A stretch of DNA of 64,000 bases from Streptomyces sp. CBMA123 (GCF_014596465.1 NZ_MECK01000068.1:1-64000), one strand, 5' to 3'. Positions 17,802-26,955 are shown, counted from the first letter of the stretch. Notes: generated by a model from the sequence alone, not told the origin. Numbers and translations: made by a program.

Positions 17802-18671
17802 TCAGGCCGACCCGGTTCCCTTCTGGTCCTTCTGGTCCTTCTGGTCCTTCTGGTCCTTCTGGTCTTGCTGGTCTTGCTGGTCCGGCTGGTCCTTCACCGC
17901 GGCCTGCTCGGCTTCGGCGGCCTTCTCGGCCTCGGCCTTCTCCGCCTTGGCGGCGGCCCGGCGCTCGGCGTCGGCCTTCTTCTTCTCGTCGGCGATCTGC
18001 CGCTTGGCGGCGGTCGCGTAGACGTCCACGTACTCCTGGCCGGAGAGCCGCATGATCTCGTACATCACCTCGTCCGTCACCGAACGCAGGATGAAACGGT
18101 CGTTCTCCATGCCGTGGTAGCGGGAGAAGTCCAGCGGGCGGCCGATCCGGATGCCGGGGCGGATGCCGAAACTCGGGATCACCTGGCCGGGCGGCTGCAC
18201 CTTCTCGGTGTCGATCATGGCGACCGGGATGACCGGGGCGCCGGTGGCCAGCGCGACCCGCGCCAGGCCGCCGACCTTGCCGCGGTACAGCTTGCCGTCG
18301 GGCGAGCGGGTGCCCTCCGGGTAGACGCCGAACAGCTCGCCGCGGTCCAGCACCGCGATGGCGCTGCGGATCGCGGCCTCACCGGCGCCGCGCACGCCCG
18401 AGCGGTCCACCGGCAGCTGGCCGACGCCCTTGAAGAAGGCCGCGGTCAGCCGGCCCTTGAGGCCCGGGGTGTTGAAGTACTCGGCCTTCGCGATGAAGGT
18501 CACCCGGCGCTTGATCAGCGCGGGGAAGAAGAACGAGTCCGAGAAGGACAGGTGGTTGCTCGCGATGATCGCCGCACCTTCGGTGGGGATGTTCTCCTCA
18601 CCCTCGATCCACGGCCGGAAGAAGATCCGAAGCAGTGGCGCGACGATCATCTTCATCAGTCGGTAGAACAA
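17802..18671 (-). CDS. Lysophospholipid acyltransferase (PlsC-like)
   Basis: The 289-residue PlsC-family enzyme acylates lysophosphatidic acid or a related lysolipid at the membrane. The catalytic HX4D motif is SNHLSFSD near residue 38, and the family's EGTRSPDG and VPVAMI-like (VIPVAMI) blocks follow. The start is TTG 18671, supported by a perfect AGGAGG seven bases upstream; ATG six codons in has none. The last ~70 residues are a charged AEK-rich helix ending in five tandem QKD triplets encoded by 9-bp repeats at about 17818-17862. It is upstream of macS-macR on the same strand. M. tuberculosis has the matching gene Rv2182c. Confidence 0.9.
   Translation of the reverse strand: MFYRLMKMIVAPLLRIFFRPWIEGEENIPTEGAAIIASNHLSFSDSFFFPALIKRRVTFIAKAEYFNTPGLKGRLTAAFFKGVGQLPVDRSGVRGAGEAAIRSAIAVLDRGELFGVYPEGTRSPDGKLYRGKVGGLARVALATGAPVIPVAMIDTEKVQPPGQVIPSFGIRPGIRIGRPLDFSRYHGMENDRFILRSVTDEVMYEIMRLSGQEYVDVYATAAKRQIADEKKKADAERRAAAKAEKAEAEKAAEAEQAAVKDQPDQQDQQDQKDQKDQKDQKDQKGTGSA
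17818..17882 (-). repeat. 9-bp tandem repeats encoding (QKD)n at the acyltransferase C-terminus
   Basis: Five near-perfect copies of a 9-bp unit (TTCTGGTCC on the plus strand) are followed by degenerate TTGCTGGTC copies. In-frame, so copy-number change would only lengthen a charged tail. Confidence 0.8.
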
Positions 18672-18847
18672 CCCGGGCCTCCTGTTATGCGGACCGGTCG
18701 ATCCTAATGCCCCGCGACCGTCGGCTGTGCCCGGGCCCGCCGTAGGGGGTGTACGTCCCGGCGCGGGGCGTGGGACGATGCGGATTCCTGCAGCTCCCCT
18801 CTCAGCGTCCTCTCCCCCAGCGCCACCCGCCCGCGAAGGAGTCCGCC

Positions 18848-19642
18848 ATGTCGCTGCTGCCCGGTGCCGAACCGTACCGCCACCACGGCGGACCGGTCGG
18901 GGTGCTGCTGTGCCACGGCTTCACCGGGTCGCCGCAGTCGCTCCGGCCGTGGGCCGACGAGCTGGCGGCCGCCGGGTTCACCGTCTCGCTCCCGTTGCTG
19001 CCGGGGCACGGCACCCGTTGGCAGGACATGCAGGTCACCCGGTGGGAGGACTGGTACGCGGAGGTCGAGCGCGAGCTGCTGACCCTCGCCGAGGAGTGCG
19101 AGCAGGTCTTCGTCTGCGCGCTGTCGATGGGCGGCGGGCTGGCGCTGCGGCTGGCCGCGCTGCACGGCCCGACGGTGTCCGGGCTGGTGCTGGTCAACCC
19201 GTCGGTGCGCTCGGACAACCCCGCGGGTGTGCTGCTTCCGGTGCTCCGGCACCTTGTCCCGAGCATTCCGGGGATCGCGAACGACATCCACAAGCCGGGC
19301 GCCCACGAGGTCGGTTACGACCGGACGCCGCTGCACGCCGCCTGGTCGCTGGGCCGGCTGTGGCGAGAGGTCCAGCGGAGGCTGCCCGAGGTGACCCAGC
19401 CGGTGCTGCTCTTCCACAGCCCGCAGGACCACGTGGTCTCGCCGGCCAACTCGGAACTGGTGCTGGCCCGGATATCCTCGACCGACGTGACGGAGCGGCT
19501 GTGCCAACGCAGCTTCCACGTCGCGACGCTGGACCACGACGCGGCGGAAATATTCGCGGCGAGCCTGGACTTCATCCGACGGCTGGCTCCCGCGCACGCG
19601 GCGGGCGCCGACAGGGCCGAATCCGACGATCACCATGGCTGA
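18848..19642 (+). CDS. Alpha/beta hydrolase (carboxylesterase/monoacylglycerol lipase-like)
   Basis: The 264-residue Est30-like esterase has the oxyanion-hole CHGFTGSPQS segment, nucleophile S93 in ALSMGGG, the acid in HSPQDHVV and the catalytic His in RSFHVATLDHD. No signal peptide is seen. ATG 18848 with AGGAG eight bases upstream is chosen over the longer frame to 18749. It overlaps the next gene by eight bases and diverges from the acyltransferase, suggesting lipid turnover; the substrate is unknown. Confidence 0.88.
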   Translation: MSLLPGAEPYRHHGGPVGVLLCHGFTGSPQSLRPWADELAAAGFTVSLPLLPGHGTRWQDMQVTRWEDWYAEVERELLTLAEECEQVFVCALSMGGGLALRLAALHGPTVSGLVLVNPSVRSDNPAGVLLPVLRHLVPSIPGIANDIHKPGAHEVGYDRTPLHAAWSLGRLWREVQRRLPEVTQPVLLFHSPQDHVVSPANSELVLARISSTDVTERLCQRSFHVATLDHDAAEIFAASLDFIRRLAPAHAAGADRAESDDHHG

Positions 19643-20501
19643 AGGGCCGGAAGTGCACGAGAGCAGCACTGCGGGCAGCGGGGACGACAAGCCCCGTGAG
19701 GACGGCGCGCGGACGGACGGGGCGCGGACGGACGGGGCGCGGACGGACGGGGCGGCGAAGGACGCCACCGCCCAGGGGGACGCCACCGAGGGGACCTCGA
19801 CCGCCCCCGGGAACGCCACCGTCCACGGGGACGGCACCGTCCAGGGCGACCCGACGGCCTCCGGCCCGGGATCCGACGGCGCCGCACCGCCCGCGCCCGC
19901 CGCCGGAACCGCCCCCACGGCGGACGCCCCGGCACCCGTGGAGCCCCGACCGCGCCGCACCGCCCCCGAGCGCAGCCAGGCCGAGCAGGACGCGATCTTC
20001 GCCGCCCTGGTCGCCCAGTTCGACGACCCCGTCGACCTCACCAACCCCAACTGGCCCGAGGTCGAGAACCTCCGGGCGCAGAACGAGCTCAAGGGCGGCT
20101 TCAAGGACGGCTCCGGCCCCAAGACCGGCCAGGCCGGCCCGGACGACCTCGCCGACCTCGCCCCGCAGCCCCGCCCCCGCGCGGGCGGCCCCGTACTCCC
20201 GGCCGCGAGCCCGGGCCCGCGCGACTTCGAGCTGGCCGAGGACGCCGACGAGGGCCACTACGTCCCGCCGGAGCCCCCGCCGCTGCCGCCCGCCGACACC
20301 ACCGCCAAGTTCGCCTGGCTGGCGGTGCTCGGCGGCCCGGCCCTGCTGCTGATCGACGCGGTGGTGTGGCGGGAGATCTCCGGCTGGCCCGCCTGGGTCG
20401 GGGTCACCGCCTTCCTCGGCGGCTTCGTCACCCTGGTCGCCCGGATGAAGGACCGCGACGAGGACGAGCCGGAGGACCCGGACCACGGCGCGGTCGTCTA
20501 G
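19635..20501 (+). CDS. Conserved membrane-anchored protein with disordered N-terminus
   Basis: The 288-residue protein has a long, low-complexity acidic/Gly-Ala-Thr-rich N-terminus that includes three 15-bp repeats encoding DGART near residues 23-38. A conserved middle follows (EQDAIFAALVAQFDDPVDLTNPNWPEVEN), then two C-terminal membrane helices (about 225-270) and an acidic tail. The ATG overlaps the hydrolase stop, so the pair is an operon. The family is common in Streptomyces but has no known role. Confidence 0.8.
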   Translation: MAEGPEVHESSTAGSGDDKPREDGARTDGARTDGARTDGAAKDATAQGDATEGTSTAPGNATVHGDGTVQGDPTASGPGSDGAAPPAPAAGTAPTADAPAPVEPRPRRTAPERSQAEQDAIFAALVAQFDDPVDLTNPNWPEVENLRAQNELKGGFKDGSGPKTGQAGPDDLADLAPQPRPRAGGPVLPAASPGPRDFELAEDADEGHYVPPEPPPLPPADTTAKFAWLAVLGGPALLLIDAVVWREISGWPAWVGVTAFLGGFVTLVARMKDRDEDEPEDPDHGAVV

Positions 20502-20502
20502 G

Positions 20503-20551
20503 GCCTGTCCGGTCGGGCTCGGCGCGCCCGGCAAGACCGGCCGGGCAGGGC
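20503..20551. terminator. Imperfect bidirectional hairpin between convergent genes
   Basis: CCTGTCCGGTC near 20505-20515 can pair with the GACCGG...CAGG segment near 20538-20549, with a bulge of about five bases. Confidence 0.35.
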
Positions 20552-21310
20552 TTACGGCGCGTCCGAGGCCGCCGGCAGTTCCAGGACGGCCAGCACCGGC
20601 AGGTGGTCGGTCGCGGCCCGCAGGTCGGCCTCGGTGACGCCGGGCAGCCCGTGCGGCACCCCGCAGCCGAGGACGGTGATCCCGGGCGTCGCGAAGACGG
20701 CGTCGATCCGCTGGTAGGGGTTCTCCGGCACGGAGGTGAACTCGCCGCCCCAAGGCGCGGTCTGGTACCCGTCCCACATCCGCGAGGCCAGCAGCTGCCA
20801 GCCCGGCCCGTCCGGGTGTTCGTTGAAGTCCCCTGCCACGATGCCCTGTTCGGCGATCGTCAGCTGGTCGAGCAGCAGCTCGAACTGCCCGTACCGCTCC
20901 GCCTGGTCCAGGCTGAGGTGGCAGCTGGTGAGGGTGAACGGCGCGGCGCCGGGCAGTCGCAGCAGGGCGGTGGCGAAGCCGCGCGCGTGCAGGCCGCGGG
21001 TCTTGGGCAGCAGCCGGTCGTGCACGCCCAGGACGTCCACCGCGCCGGGCCGGCCGAGCAGCAGCGGGCCGGCGGCGGTGCGGCCGCCGCCGGCCAGGAC
21101 GACCGTCCCGGTGTTCCGGGCCAGCCAGGCGGCCTGTCCTTCGGGGCGCCAGTAGCGCGGGGACTCCTGGACGCAGACCAGGTCGGGCGCGCAGGCCCGG
21201 ATCACCCGGGCCAGTGCCCGCCGGTCGTCGCGCAGCGAGCGGATGTTGTAGCTGAGCAGGCGCAGTCGGCGCGGGCCGGCGGGCGGCGGTTCGATGGGCG
21301 CGGCGGTCAT
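20552..21310 (-). CDS. Endonuclease/exonuclease/phosphatase family protein
   Basis: The 252-residue DNase I-like metal-dependent phosphodiesterase shows RLLSYNIRSL, the metal-binding VCVQES (Glu), the SCHLS histidine, GDFNEHP and the terminal TDHLPV motif. ATG 21310 follows a GGGGAGG site; the longer frame upstream is noncoding. It has no signal peptide. The substrate may be nucleic acid, phosphoinositide-like lipid or other phosphodiesters; nothing in context decides. Confidence 0.85.
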   Translation of the reverse strand: MTAAPIEPPPAGPRRLRLLSYNIRSLRDDRRALARVIRACAPDLVCVQESPRYWRPEGQAAWLARNTGTVVLAGGGRTAAGPLLLGRPGAVDVLGVHDRLLPKTRGLHARGFATALLRLPGAAPFTLTSCHLSLDQAERYGQFELLLDQLTIAEQGIVAGDFNEHPDGPGWQLLASRMWDGYQTAPWGGEFTSVPENPYQRIDAVFATPGITVLGCGVPHGLPGVTEADLRAATDHLPVLAVLELPAASDAP

Positions 21311-21427
21311 GGTCCTCCCCTGGTGCGACGGCACGTGCGGTGCCACCTGGGAAGACCGTAGTGCGACGGCGGCGGCGCGTCCGGGATTGGTCGGGGCCCG
21401 GTCGCTCCGCCGCCGGCGGGTCCGGCT

Positions 21428-21460
21428 CCCCCCTCCGTCGGCCGGTACCGGCGAAGGGGG
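21428..21460 (-). terminator. Hairpin downstream of glucokinase gene
   Basis: The palindrome GCCGGTACCGGC (21441-21452) is flanked by CCCCCT and AGGGGG, giving a two-part stem eight bases after the glkA stop. Confidence 0.5.
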
Positions 21461-21468
21461 TGTCACCC

Positions 21469-22410
21469 TCAGGTGCGGGCGAGGTCCGCCGCGCCGACGA
21501 TGCCGGCCGCAGAGCCCATGGAGGCGAGCACGACCTCGGCGCGCGGGCGGTGCACCCCGCCGGTCAGGTAGTGCTCGAAGGCCTTGGCGACCGGGTCGAG
21601 CAGCAGTCGGCCGGAGTCGGAGACGCCGCCGCCGAGGACGAACACGCCCGGGTCGAACAGCGCGGCGAGGTCGGCCATGCCGCGGCCCAGCCAGTCGGCC
21701 AGCTCGGCGTAGCACTCCAGGGCGAGCGGATCGCCCGCCTCGGCCGCCTCGGTGATGTGGATGCCGCGGATGGTCTCGGCGACGCCGTCGTTGAGCTCCA
21801 GCATCCGCCGGCCGCGCACCGGGTCGGCCGCGGCCTTCTCCCGGCCGTAGCGGCGCAGCGCGCGCCCGGAGCCGTACTGCTCCCAGCAGCCCTTGCCGCC
21901 GCAGCCGCACGGCAGGCCGTCGGGGACCATGTTGAGGTGGCCGATCTCGCCGGCCACGCCGAAGCGGCCGCGGTGCAGCCGCCCGTCGAGCACGATGCCG
22001 CCGCCGATGCCGGTGCCGACGGTGATCAGCACCATGTCCTGGTGGTCGGCGGCCGCGCCGAAGCGGAACTCAGCCCAGGCGGCGCAGTTGGCGTCGTTTT
22101 CGACCACCGTGGACAGGCCGGTGAGCTCCTCGATCCGGCCGCGCAGCGGCTCGTTCTCCCAGTCGATGTTGGGCGCGAAGATCACCGTGGAGCGATTGCT
22201 GTCGACGAAGCCGGGGGCCCCGACACCGACGGCGGTGACGCCGGAGTGCTGCTCCTTGAGTTCGCGCACGGCCTGCGCGATGGCGTCGACCGCCCACTGG
22301 GGGTCGGCCGGGGTGGGGACCCGGGTCCGGGCCAGGATCGCACCCGCATCGTCGACCACGCCTGCCGCGATCTTGGTCCCGCCGACATCGACGCCGATGG
22401 TCAGAGCCAT
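21469..22410 (-). CDS. glkA: ROK-family glucokinase
   Basis: The 313-residue ATP-dependent glucose kinase belongs to the ROK fold. The ATP-binding IGVDVGGTKIAAGVVD motif is N-terminal. VVENDANCAAWAE carries the catalytic Asp, and the ROK zinc signature appears as GEIGHLNM followed by CGCGGKGCWEQ. ATG 22410 has GAGGGA six bases upstream. In Streptomyces, GlkA phosphorylates glucose and mediates carbon catabolite repression. The next gene upstream on the same strand resembles the SCO2127-type small protein usually found beside glkA. A 192-bp, unusually AT-rich promoter region precedes it. Confidence 0.95.
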   Translation of the reverse strand: MALTIGVDVGGTKIAAGVVDDAGAILARTRVPTPADPQWAVDAIAQAVRELKEQHSGVTAVGVGAPGFVDSNRSTVIFAPNIDWENEPLRGRIEELTGLSTVVENDANCAAWAEFRFGAAADHQDMVLITVGTGIGGGIVLDGRLHRGRFGVAGEIGHLNMVPDGLPCGCGGKGCWEQYGSGRALRRYGREKAAADPVRGRRMLELNDGVAETIRGIHITEAAEAGDPLALECYAELADWLGRGMADLAALFDPGVFVLGGGVSDSGRLLLDPVAKAFEHYLTGGVHRPRAEVVLASMGSAAGIVGAADLART

Positions 22411-22602
22411 GTGTCCCTCAGCTATTCACTCGTTCCCGCTGGACGGAACGGTACCGCCCAACCCTGCCCCCGTACACAGCCTCGCATACATTATCCGAAG
22501 ACAATTCTGGGCCAGCCGGGCCGCGATGCTTCAAAAGTCGTATCGAAATTCCTTCTTCGTGACGTACGAGAGCAGCCTGCTCACGCTGCGGAGGTTACGG
22601 AT

Positions 22603-23007
22603 TCACTGCTTGGCGGACGGCCCGTCAGTCGCGTCGGGGCCCTCGGTCCGGCCGGGTGCGTCGAGGTCGATCTTCTCCACCGACGCCCCGTCCCCGGCGG
22701 TCCAGCGCTGCTCGTGCCCGGCGACCGCGGAGCGGTAGGCGGCCAGCAGCTCGGCGCCGGCGGCGGCCAGCCCGGAGCCGGCCGCGGCGAGGTGGGTGTA
22801 GACCTCCGGCTGCTGGGTGCGCAGGCGGTCGGCCAGCCCGGACAGGGTGATCAGGGTGGTGGCGCTGGTCTCCTGCGCCTTCTCGCCGATGGCGGTGGCG
22901 AACCGTCGCACCTCGTCCACCAGCGGGCCCAGCTCCGGCCCGAACGGGTGGGACGGCCCGCTCCCCCGCTCGGTGCCGGGCTCGGTACGGTCGTCGGTGC
23001 TGGTCAT
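22603..23007 (-). CDS. Small conserved protein upstream of glkA (SCO2127-like)
   Basis: The 134-residue soluble protein has helical, acidic character, with a conserved-looking core from GPLVDEVRRFATAIGEKAQE to HLAAAGSGLAAAGAELLAAYRSAV. ATG 23007 has GGAGG eight bases upstream. It shares strand with glkA, separated by 192 bp. I recognise no enzymatic motif; the assignment to the small protein family found beside glkA in Streptomyces is from context and memory. Confidence 0.7.
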   Translation of the reverse strand: MTSTDDRTEPGTERGSGPSHPFGPELGPLVDEVRRFATAIGEKAQETSATTLITLSGLADRLRTQQPEVYTHLAAAGSGLAAAGAELLAAYRSAVAGHEQRWTAGDGASVEKIDLDAPGRTEGPDATDGPSAKQ

Positions 23008-23116
23008 CGCGGGCGCCTCCTCAGCCGTGGCCGCACCCCGCGGCCCCTCGGCCCGACGCTACCCGACCGGCCGTGAGCCCGGGCCCCGCTGATTCGGCCA
23101 GGAGCCGGAAGGCCCG

Positions 23117-24289
23117 TCAGCCCTGCGGCCAGAGCGACGGGTCGGGCGCGAACCGCACCGAGAGCACGCCCTCGTGCAGCCCCGCCCCGGCGACCGTGCA
23201 GCGGCGCAGCGCGGACGGCAGCGGCAGGACCCGGCGGTGGGCGCCGAGGCCGACCACCAGGTCGTCACCTCGGCGGACCAGGTCCAGGCCGGTGCGGTCG
23301 GCGCCGGGCAGGTCGAGGTGCCAGACCAGCAGGCCCTCCTCGGCGAGCCGGTCCTCGACGGCCCAGGGGCGCGCTTCGAGCCGCTCGGGGCCGGGCCCGT
23401 CCCCGTACAGGCGGTCCGCGACGGCCTCCAGGGTGCCCTCGGCCAGGCCGGTGACCAGCACCGGGACGTCGGTCCCGGCGATGAGCCGGTCCAGTTCCTC
23501 CTGGCGGCGGCGGGCCAGCTCGGCCAGCCAGGGGTCGGGCGAGGCGAGGGCGGCGGGCGGCAGCGCGCCGTGCACCACGACGGCGTCCGGCCGGTGCCCG
23601 TACAGCGCGAGCCCGGCCCGGGTCCGGCGCAGTTCCTCGTACGGGTGGCCGTCGGCCGGGACGACCAGGCGCACGCTGGTGCCCGGGTCGCTGATCGCGG
23701 CGCGGGACTCGGCCAGCACGGCGGCGGCCCTGGTGCGCCCCTCGTACAGCCACTCGGCGGGCATCGGGACGCCGGCCAGCCCGGCCAGCAGCGGGCGCAG
23801 CGCGCGGGCGGCCTGTCGCTGCTCGGGGACGAGCCGGTCCAGGTAGCGGCCGAGCTGCTCGGGCAGGGCGAGGGTGGAGATCAGTTCGGCGGGTGGCGGG
23901 GCGAGCACCACCAGGACGTCCTGGTCGGCGGCGGGCAGGGCGCGCAGCAGGGCGAGCCGGGCGATGCCGGGGAGGGCGGTCAGCTCCTCGGGGTCGAGCT
24001 GTTCGGCGCCGAGCAGGTCGAGGGCGGGCTTGAGCCGGCCGGAGAGCTCGCCGACGGCGTAGCGGAAGGCGGCCTGCTCGTCGATCCGGGAGACCGTCAG
24101 GCCCGGCGCGTGGTGGAGCGGTTCGGGCTCCAGGCGGGTGCCGAGCGCGGAGTCCAGGGTGCGGTGGGGGTCGTCGGCGGCGAGCAGCCAGGTGCGGTGG
24201 CCGCGCCGGGCGGCGTGCAGGGCGGTGGCGGCGGCCACGGCGGGCGCGCCCGCGTCGCCGCTGACCAGGATGGTGCGCGTCGCCGTCAT
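23117..24289 (-). CDS. ArsA/GET3-like ATPase homologue with a degenerate P-loop
   Basis: The 390-residue protein has overall ArsA-family architecture: an N-terminal nucleotide-binding-like domain starting TRTILVSGDAGAPAVAAATALHAARRGHRTWLLAADD, and a C-terminal Hsp20-like ArsA domain near 330-385 (DDLVVGLGAHRRVLPLP). The family Walker A lysines (KGGVGKT type) are absent, because the equivalent segment is SGDAGAPAVAA, so ATP hydrolysis is doubtful. It is followed within 33 bp by the unrelated SRPBCC gene upstream, matching the mycobacterial Rv2184c-Rv2185c pair. Role unknown. Confidence 0.8.
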   Translation of the reverse strand: MTATRTILVSGDAGAPAVAAATALHAARRGHRTWLLAADDPHRTLDSALGTRLEPEPLHHAPGLTVSRIDEQAAFRYAVGELSGRLKPALDLLGAEQLDPEELTALPGIARLALLRALPAADQDVLVVLAPPPAELISTLALPEQLGRYLDRLVPEQRQAARALRPLLAGLAGVPMPAEWLYEGRTRAAAVLAESRAAISDPGTSVRLVVPADGHPYEELRRTRAGLALYGHRPDAVVVHGALPPAALASPDPWLAELARRRQEELDRLIAGTDVPVLVTGLAEGTLEAVADRLYGDGPGPERLEARPWAVEDRLAEEGLLVWHLDLPGADRTGLDLVRRGDDLVVGLGAHRRVLPLPSALRRCTVAGAGLHEGVLSVRFAPDPSLWPQG

Positions 24290-24322
24290 GCCGTCAGCCC
24301 CCGTTCCGCCGTGCCGGCCCCG

Positions 24323-24757
24323 TCAGCCCTCGACGCGCTTCTTCAGACCGGCCAGCGCGCGGTCGATGATGACCTTCTCGGCCTTGCGCTTGATCATGCC
24401 GAGCATCGGGATCTTGACGTCCACGGCGAGCTGGTAGGTGGCCTCGGTGCGGCCGCCGGCCAGCGGGGCGAGGGTGTAGGAACCGTCCAGCGAGCGGAGC
24501 ATCTGGCTGCGGACGAGGGTCCAGCTGACCTCGCGGTCGGCGTCCCAGGTGTAGGCGAGGGTGTGCTCGTCCCGGATGGCGCCGGCGTCGAGCAGCAGCC
24601 GGACCTGGGCGGCGCGGCCGTCCTCGCCGGTCTCCAGGACCTCGATCTCCTTGACCTCGCCGGTCCAGGCCGGGTAGGCGGCGAAGTCGGCGATCACGGC
24701 CATGACCGTGGCCGGGGTCGCGTCGATGGTGATGCTCGACCTGGTGTGCTCCGCCAT
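24323..24757 (-). CDS. SRPBCC (START-like, polyketide cyclase/dehydrase) family protein
   Basis: The 144-residue single START-like domain binds hydrophobic ligands in a helix-grip cavity. Recognisable features are SSITIDATPATVMAVIADFAAYPAWTGEVKEIEVLE at the N-terminus and a long C-terminal helix ending RALAGLKKRVEG. ATG 24757 has CGGAGG nine bases upstream. It is probably cotranscribed with the ArsA-like gene; M. tuberculosis keeps the same pair. The ligand is unknown; lipid is likely given the adjacent acyl-CoA ligase. Confidence 0.85.
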   Translation of the reverse strand: MAEHTRSSITIDATPATVMAVIADFAAYPAWTGEVKEIEVLETGEDGRAAQVRLLLDAGAIRDEHTLAYTWDADREVSWTLVRSQMLRSLDGSYTLAPLAGGRTEATYQLAVDVKIPMLGMIKRKAEKVIIDRALAGLKKRVEG

Positions 24758-25102
24758 GGAATGGCCCTCCGCGTCGTCCCTCTGCCTGCCGGTCCGGTCG
24801 AGGCGTGCTCGACCCGATCCGCCCGGAGCAGGCTATCGCGACCGGCGATCGGCTCGGCCGCGCGGGCACCGGCGTCGGTGGCCGGGGTCCGCGGTGGCGG
24901 GCCTTGCGGGCGGGCGGCGAGGCAGGCTACCGACCGGTCACCACCGGGCTGTCGTAGGGTGCCAGTCGAACGACCCGGTCACGGCCTGGTCCGACCCGGC
25001 CGGGTGTGACACTTCGAACACCGGGGCCGACCCCCCTGGTCGAAGCTGCCTACTGGGCAGTAACGTCCTGCCGTCCCGCAGCGTCGCGAACGAGGAGCAG
25101 TC
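24758..25102. other. Divergent intergenic region between SRPBCC and acyl-CoA synthetase genes
   Basis: This 345-bp gap holds the RBSs of the two divergent genes. I find no convincing -35/-10 pair, RNA element or additional gene. Confidence 0.6.
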
Positions 25103-26896
25103 TTGCTCGACTTCAGCCTTCCGGCTCTCTACCAGGTACCGAGCGGCAGTAACCTCTCCGACCCTGTGCACCGGAACGCCGAGGAGCACCCGGACGTCGC
25201 GGTGCTCAGCCGGAAGGTGGACGGCCACTGGCAGGAGTTGACCTCGGTCCAGTTCCTCGCCGAGGTGCACGCCGCCGCGAAGGGCCTGATCGCCGCGGGC
25301 ATCGAGCCCGGCGACCGGGTGGGCATCATGTCCCGCACCCGGTACGAGTGGACGTTGCTGGACTTCGCGATCTGGACGGCCGGCGCGATCACCGTGCCGG
25401 TCTACGAGACCTCCTCCGCCGAGCAGGTCGAGTGGATCCTCGGCGACTCGGGCGCGGTCGCCGTCCTCACCGAGACCGACCAGCACGTCAAGGTGGTCGC
25501 CGAGGTCCGCGACCGGCTGCCGGGGCTGAAGCACACCTGGCAGATCGAGGGCGGCGCGCTCGCCGCGCTGGCCGAGGCCGGCCAGGGCGTCCCTGACGCG
25601 ACGGTCCAGGAGCGCCGCGCGATCGCCGGCCCCGACGACATCGCCACCATCGTCTACACCTCGGGCACCACCGGCCGCCCGAAGGGCTGTCAGCTGACCC
25701 ACGGCAACTTCCTCGCCGAGTGCGGCAACGTGGTCGAGCGCCTGGCCCCGCTGTTCCGCACCGGCGACAGCTCCGTGCTGCTCTTCCTGCCGCTGGCCCA
25801 CGTGCTCGCCCGGATCGCCGAGATCGCCCCGGTGATGGCCCCGATCAAGCTGGGCCACGTCTCCGACATCAGGGACGTCACCGCCGAGCTGGCCTCCTTC
25901 AAGCCGACCCTGATCCTGGGCGTGCCCAGAGTGTTCGAGAAGGTCTACAACACCGCCCGTGCCAAGGCCCAGGCCGACGGCAAGGGCAAGATCTTCGACA
26001 AGGCGGCGGACACCGCGATCGCCTACAGCCGGGCGCTGGACGCCGGCGGCGCGGGCCTGGTCCTGCGGCTCAAGCACGCCGTCTTCGACAAGCTCGTCTA
26101 CAGCAAGCTGCGGGCCGCCCTCGGCGGCCGGGCCACCCACGCGATCTCCGGCGGCGCCCCGCTCGGCGAGCGCCTCGGCCACTTCTACCGGGGCATCGGC
26201 TTCACCGTCCTGGAGGGCTACGGCCTGACGGAGACCTGCGCGGCCACCGCCTTCAACCCGTGGGACAAGCCGAAGATCGGTACGGTCGGCCAGCCCGTCC
26301 CCGGCGCCTCCGTCCGGATCGCCGAGGACGGCGAGGTCTACTTCAAGGGCCCGCACGTCTTCACCGGCTACTGGAACAACCCGCAGGCCACCGCCGACAC
26401 CCTCAAGGACGGCTGGATCGCCACCGGCGACCTCGGCTCGCTGGACTCCGAGGGCTACCTGACCATCACCGGCCGCAAGAAGGAGATCATCGTCACCGCG
26501 GGCGGCAAGAACGTCGCCCCGGCCGTGATCGAGGACCGGATCCGGGCCCACGCCCTGGTCGGCGAGGTCATGGTGGTCGGCGACCGCAAGCCCTTCATCG
26601 CCTGCCTGATCACCGTCGACCCGGACTTCTTCCCGAAGTGGAAGGAGCTCAACGGCAAGCCCGCCACCGCCACCGTCGCCGAGCTGGCCGCCGACCCGGA
26701 CCTGCTGGCCGCCCTGCAGGCCGCGGTGAACGACGGCAACGCGGCCGTCTCGCACGCCGAGGCGGTCAAGAAGTTCCGCCTGCTGGACACCGAGTTCTCC
26801 GAGGAGAGCGGCCATCTGACGCCCTCGCTCAAGCTCAAGCGCAACGTCGTGCTCAAGGACTACGCGGCCGAGATCGAGGCGCTCTACCAGAAGTAG
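25103..26896 (+). CDS. Long-chain fatty-acid-CoA ligase (FadD15-like)
   Basis: The 597-residue AMP-forming acyl-CoA synthetase activates long-chain fatty acids. The AMP-binding P-loop is IVYTSGTTGRPKGCQLTH, the adenine motif is GYGLTETCAATAFN, the TGDLG and hinge/GRKKEIIVTAGGKNVAP segments follow, and the C-terminal SLKLKRNVVLKDY contains the late catalytic lysine region. The start is TTG 25103 with GAGGAG seven bases upstream; the protein then begins LDFSLPALYQVPSGSN as in related proteins. It converges with the PimB-like gene, as FadD15 (Rv2187) does with Rv2188c in M. tuberculosis. Confidence 0.93.
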   Translation: MLDFSLPALYQVPSGSNLSDPVHRNAEEHPDVAVLSRKVDGHWQELTSVQFLAEVHAAAKGLIAAGIEPGDRVGIMSRTRYEWTLLDFAIWTAGAITVPVYETSSAEQVEWILGDSGAVAVLTETDQHVKVVAEVRDRLPGLKHTWQIEGGALAALAEAGQGVPDATVQERRAIAGPDDIATIVYTSGTTGRPKGCQLTHGNFLAECGNVVERLAPLFRTGDSSVLLFLPLAHVLARIAEIAPVMAPIKLGHVSDIRDVTAELASFKPTLILGVPRVFEKVYNTARAKAQADGKGKIFDKAADTAIAYSRALDAGGAGLVLRLKHAVFDKLVYSKLRAALGGRATHAISGGAPLGERLGHFYRGIGFTVLEGYGLTETCAATAFNPWDKPKIGTVGQPVPGASVRIAEDGEVYFKGPHVFTGYWNNPQATADTLKDGWIATGDLGSLDSEGYLTITGRKKEIIVTAGGKNVAPAVIEDRIRAHALVGEVMVVGDRKPFIACLITVDPDFFPKWKELNGKPATATVAELAADPDLLAALQAAVNDGNAAVSHAEAVKKFRLLDTEFSEESGHLTPSLKLKRNVVLKDYAAEIEALYQK

Positions 26897-26923
26897 GCCG
26901 TCCGCAGACGTAGGCCGTACGCG

Positions 26924-26955
26924 GAGAGGGCCCCGGGACTCCCCGGGGCCCTCTC
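26924..26955. terminator. Bidirectional terminator between acyl-CoA ligase and GT4 genes
   Basis: A perfect 14-bp stem (26924-26937 with 26942-26955) and 4-nt loop lie between the convergent stops. Confidence 0.8.
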
